This document shows positions 6,305-6,674 of a DNA stretch of 6,674 bases, one piece after another. This stretch comes from MGBC163016 sp964469815. Its GTDB lineage: Bacteria > Actinomycetota > Coriobacteriia > Coriobacteriales > Eggerthellaceae. The stretch is from positions 1 through 6,674 of the forward strand of contig CAYXZC010000076.1 of assembly GCA_964469815.1 (NCBI GenBank), written 5' to 3'. How positions within the stretch are numbered: the first letter of the stretch is position 1; each line of letters opens with the position of its first letter. Under the pieces are notes generated by a model. That model searched no databases. It had not been told where the DNA came from and was given only the letters and a program-made list of their open reading frames with translations. The position numbers and the translations under genes are program-made.

Positions 6305-6674
6305 ATGAAAGTCGAAAAAGTTCGCGAAAAAGATGGAAAGCTTGAGCTTTTGGTGGAACTATCCGTTGCCGAGACATCCGATGAGATACAGCGCGCGGCC
6401 GCAAACGAGCTGATGAAGCACGGTTTCGAGCTCAATGGCGAGAAGGCCGAGGCACCCTCTGAGATCCTGAAGGAGAAGATGGGGGATATGGAAGCGGCAT
6501 TCCTGATCGATGAGGAGATCATGCGTCATCGCGCGCCGTTCGCATTGACGGCGGCTCTTGTGGATACGATAGGCTCTCCGGTGTATCGATGCTCAGAACA
6601 TGCTATCGAGGGAAGAGAGTTCAAGTACCAGATGGTCTGCGTCCCGGTTCCGGAATACGAGCTGGATAGCTATG
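6305..6674 (+). CDS. Trigger factor N-terminal domain-like protein (3' end beyond window)
   Basis: An open frame of 123 codons continues past the window end. AAGGAGA (6294-6300) fixes ATG 6305. The chain follows the trigger factor ribosome-binding domain: MKVEKVREKDGKLELLVELS as the first strands, a helix with EIQRAAANELMK, then GFELNGEKAEAP (40-51), helix PSEILKEKMG, and a second half ending VCVPVPEYELDSY, which corresponds to the family's V-x-P-E-x-x-L-x-x-Y linker. In canonical trigger factor the loop is GFRxGKxP, with Phe44-Arg45-Lys46 (E. coli numbering) docking on ribosomal protein L23. Here Gly and Phe remain, but Arg and Lys are replaced by Glu and Leu, so ribosome binding is probably weak or lost. 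The end of the visible chain is homologous to the start of the protein at 5332, so a C-domain probably continues downstream. This is more likely a paralogue than the housekeeping trigger factor. It is probably cotranscribed with 5332. Confidence 0.7.
   Translation, partial: MKVEKVREKDGKLELLVELSVAETSDEIQRAAANELMKHGFELNGEKAEAPSEILKEKMGDMEAAFLIDEEIMRHRAPFALTAALVDTIGSPVYRCSEHAIEGREFKYQMVCVPVPEYELDSY

Overview
The window looks like an anaerobic actinobacterium of the class Coriobacteriia, most likely the Eggerthellaceae. The main clue is a LuxR-type regulator whose N-terminal half is a roughly 12-helix membrane domain, an architecture I know to be expanded in Eggerthella and its relatives. Base composition is near-balanced, lower in G+C than Eggerthella lenta itself, so the genus stays open. 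GATC tetramers are strikingly frequent (about 90 by hand count).

Layout. Positions 147-1610 (+) encode an NCS1-family nucleobase/cation-type permease. A terminator-like hairpin follows, then a 263-base gap. Positions 1874-3145 (+) encode an OFA-type (oxalate/formate antiporter-like) MFS transporter. This gene converges on a membrane-anchored LuxR regulator at 5051-3318 (-). The convergent gap carries an unusual nested palindrome with two internal hairpins plus an extra half-copy. The regulator is divergent from a pair of genes on the + strand, 5332-6204 and 6305 to the window end. A 280-base AT-rich, GATC-free region with clustered GTAC motifs and a recognisable promoter lies between them.

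The + strand pair is the most interesting part. The first gene encodes the C-terminal (chaperone arm) domain of trigger factor, starting at the domain linker, with neither ribosome-binding domain nor FKBP-type PPIase domain. The second begins with a trigger factor N-terminal domain whose ribosome-docking loop is degenerate, and it runs off the window. Together they suggest a specialised, possibly ribosome-independent, trigger-factor-like chaperone pair under control of a divergent membrane-bound LuxR regulator. The domain calls rest on sequence patterns I can see; the functional link and regulation are inference.

The two transporters have no visible catabolic partner genes in the window, so their substrates cannot be fixed.
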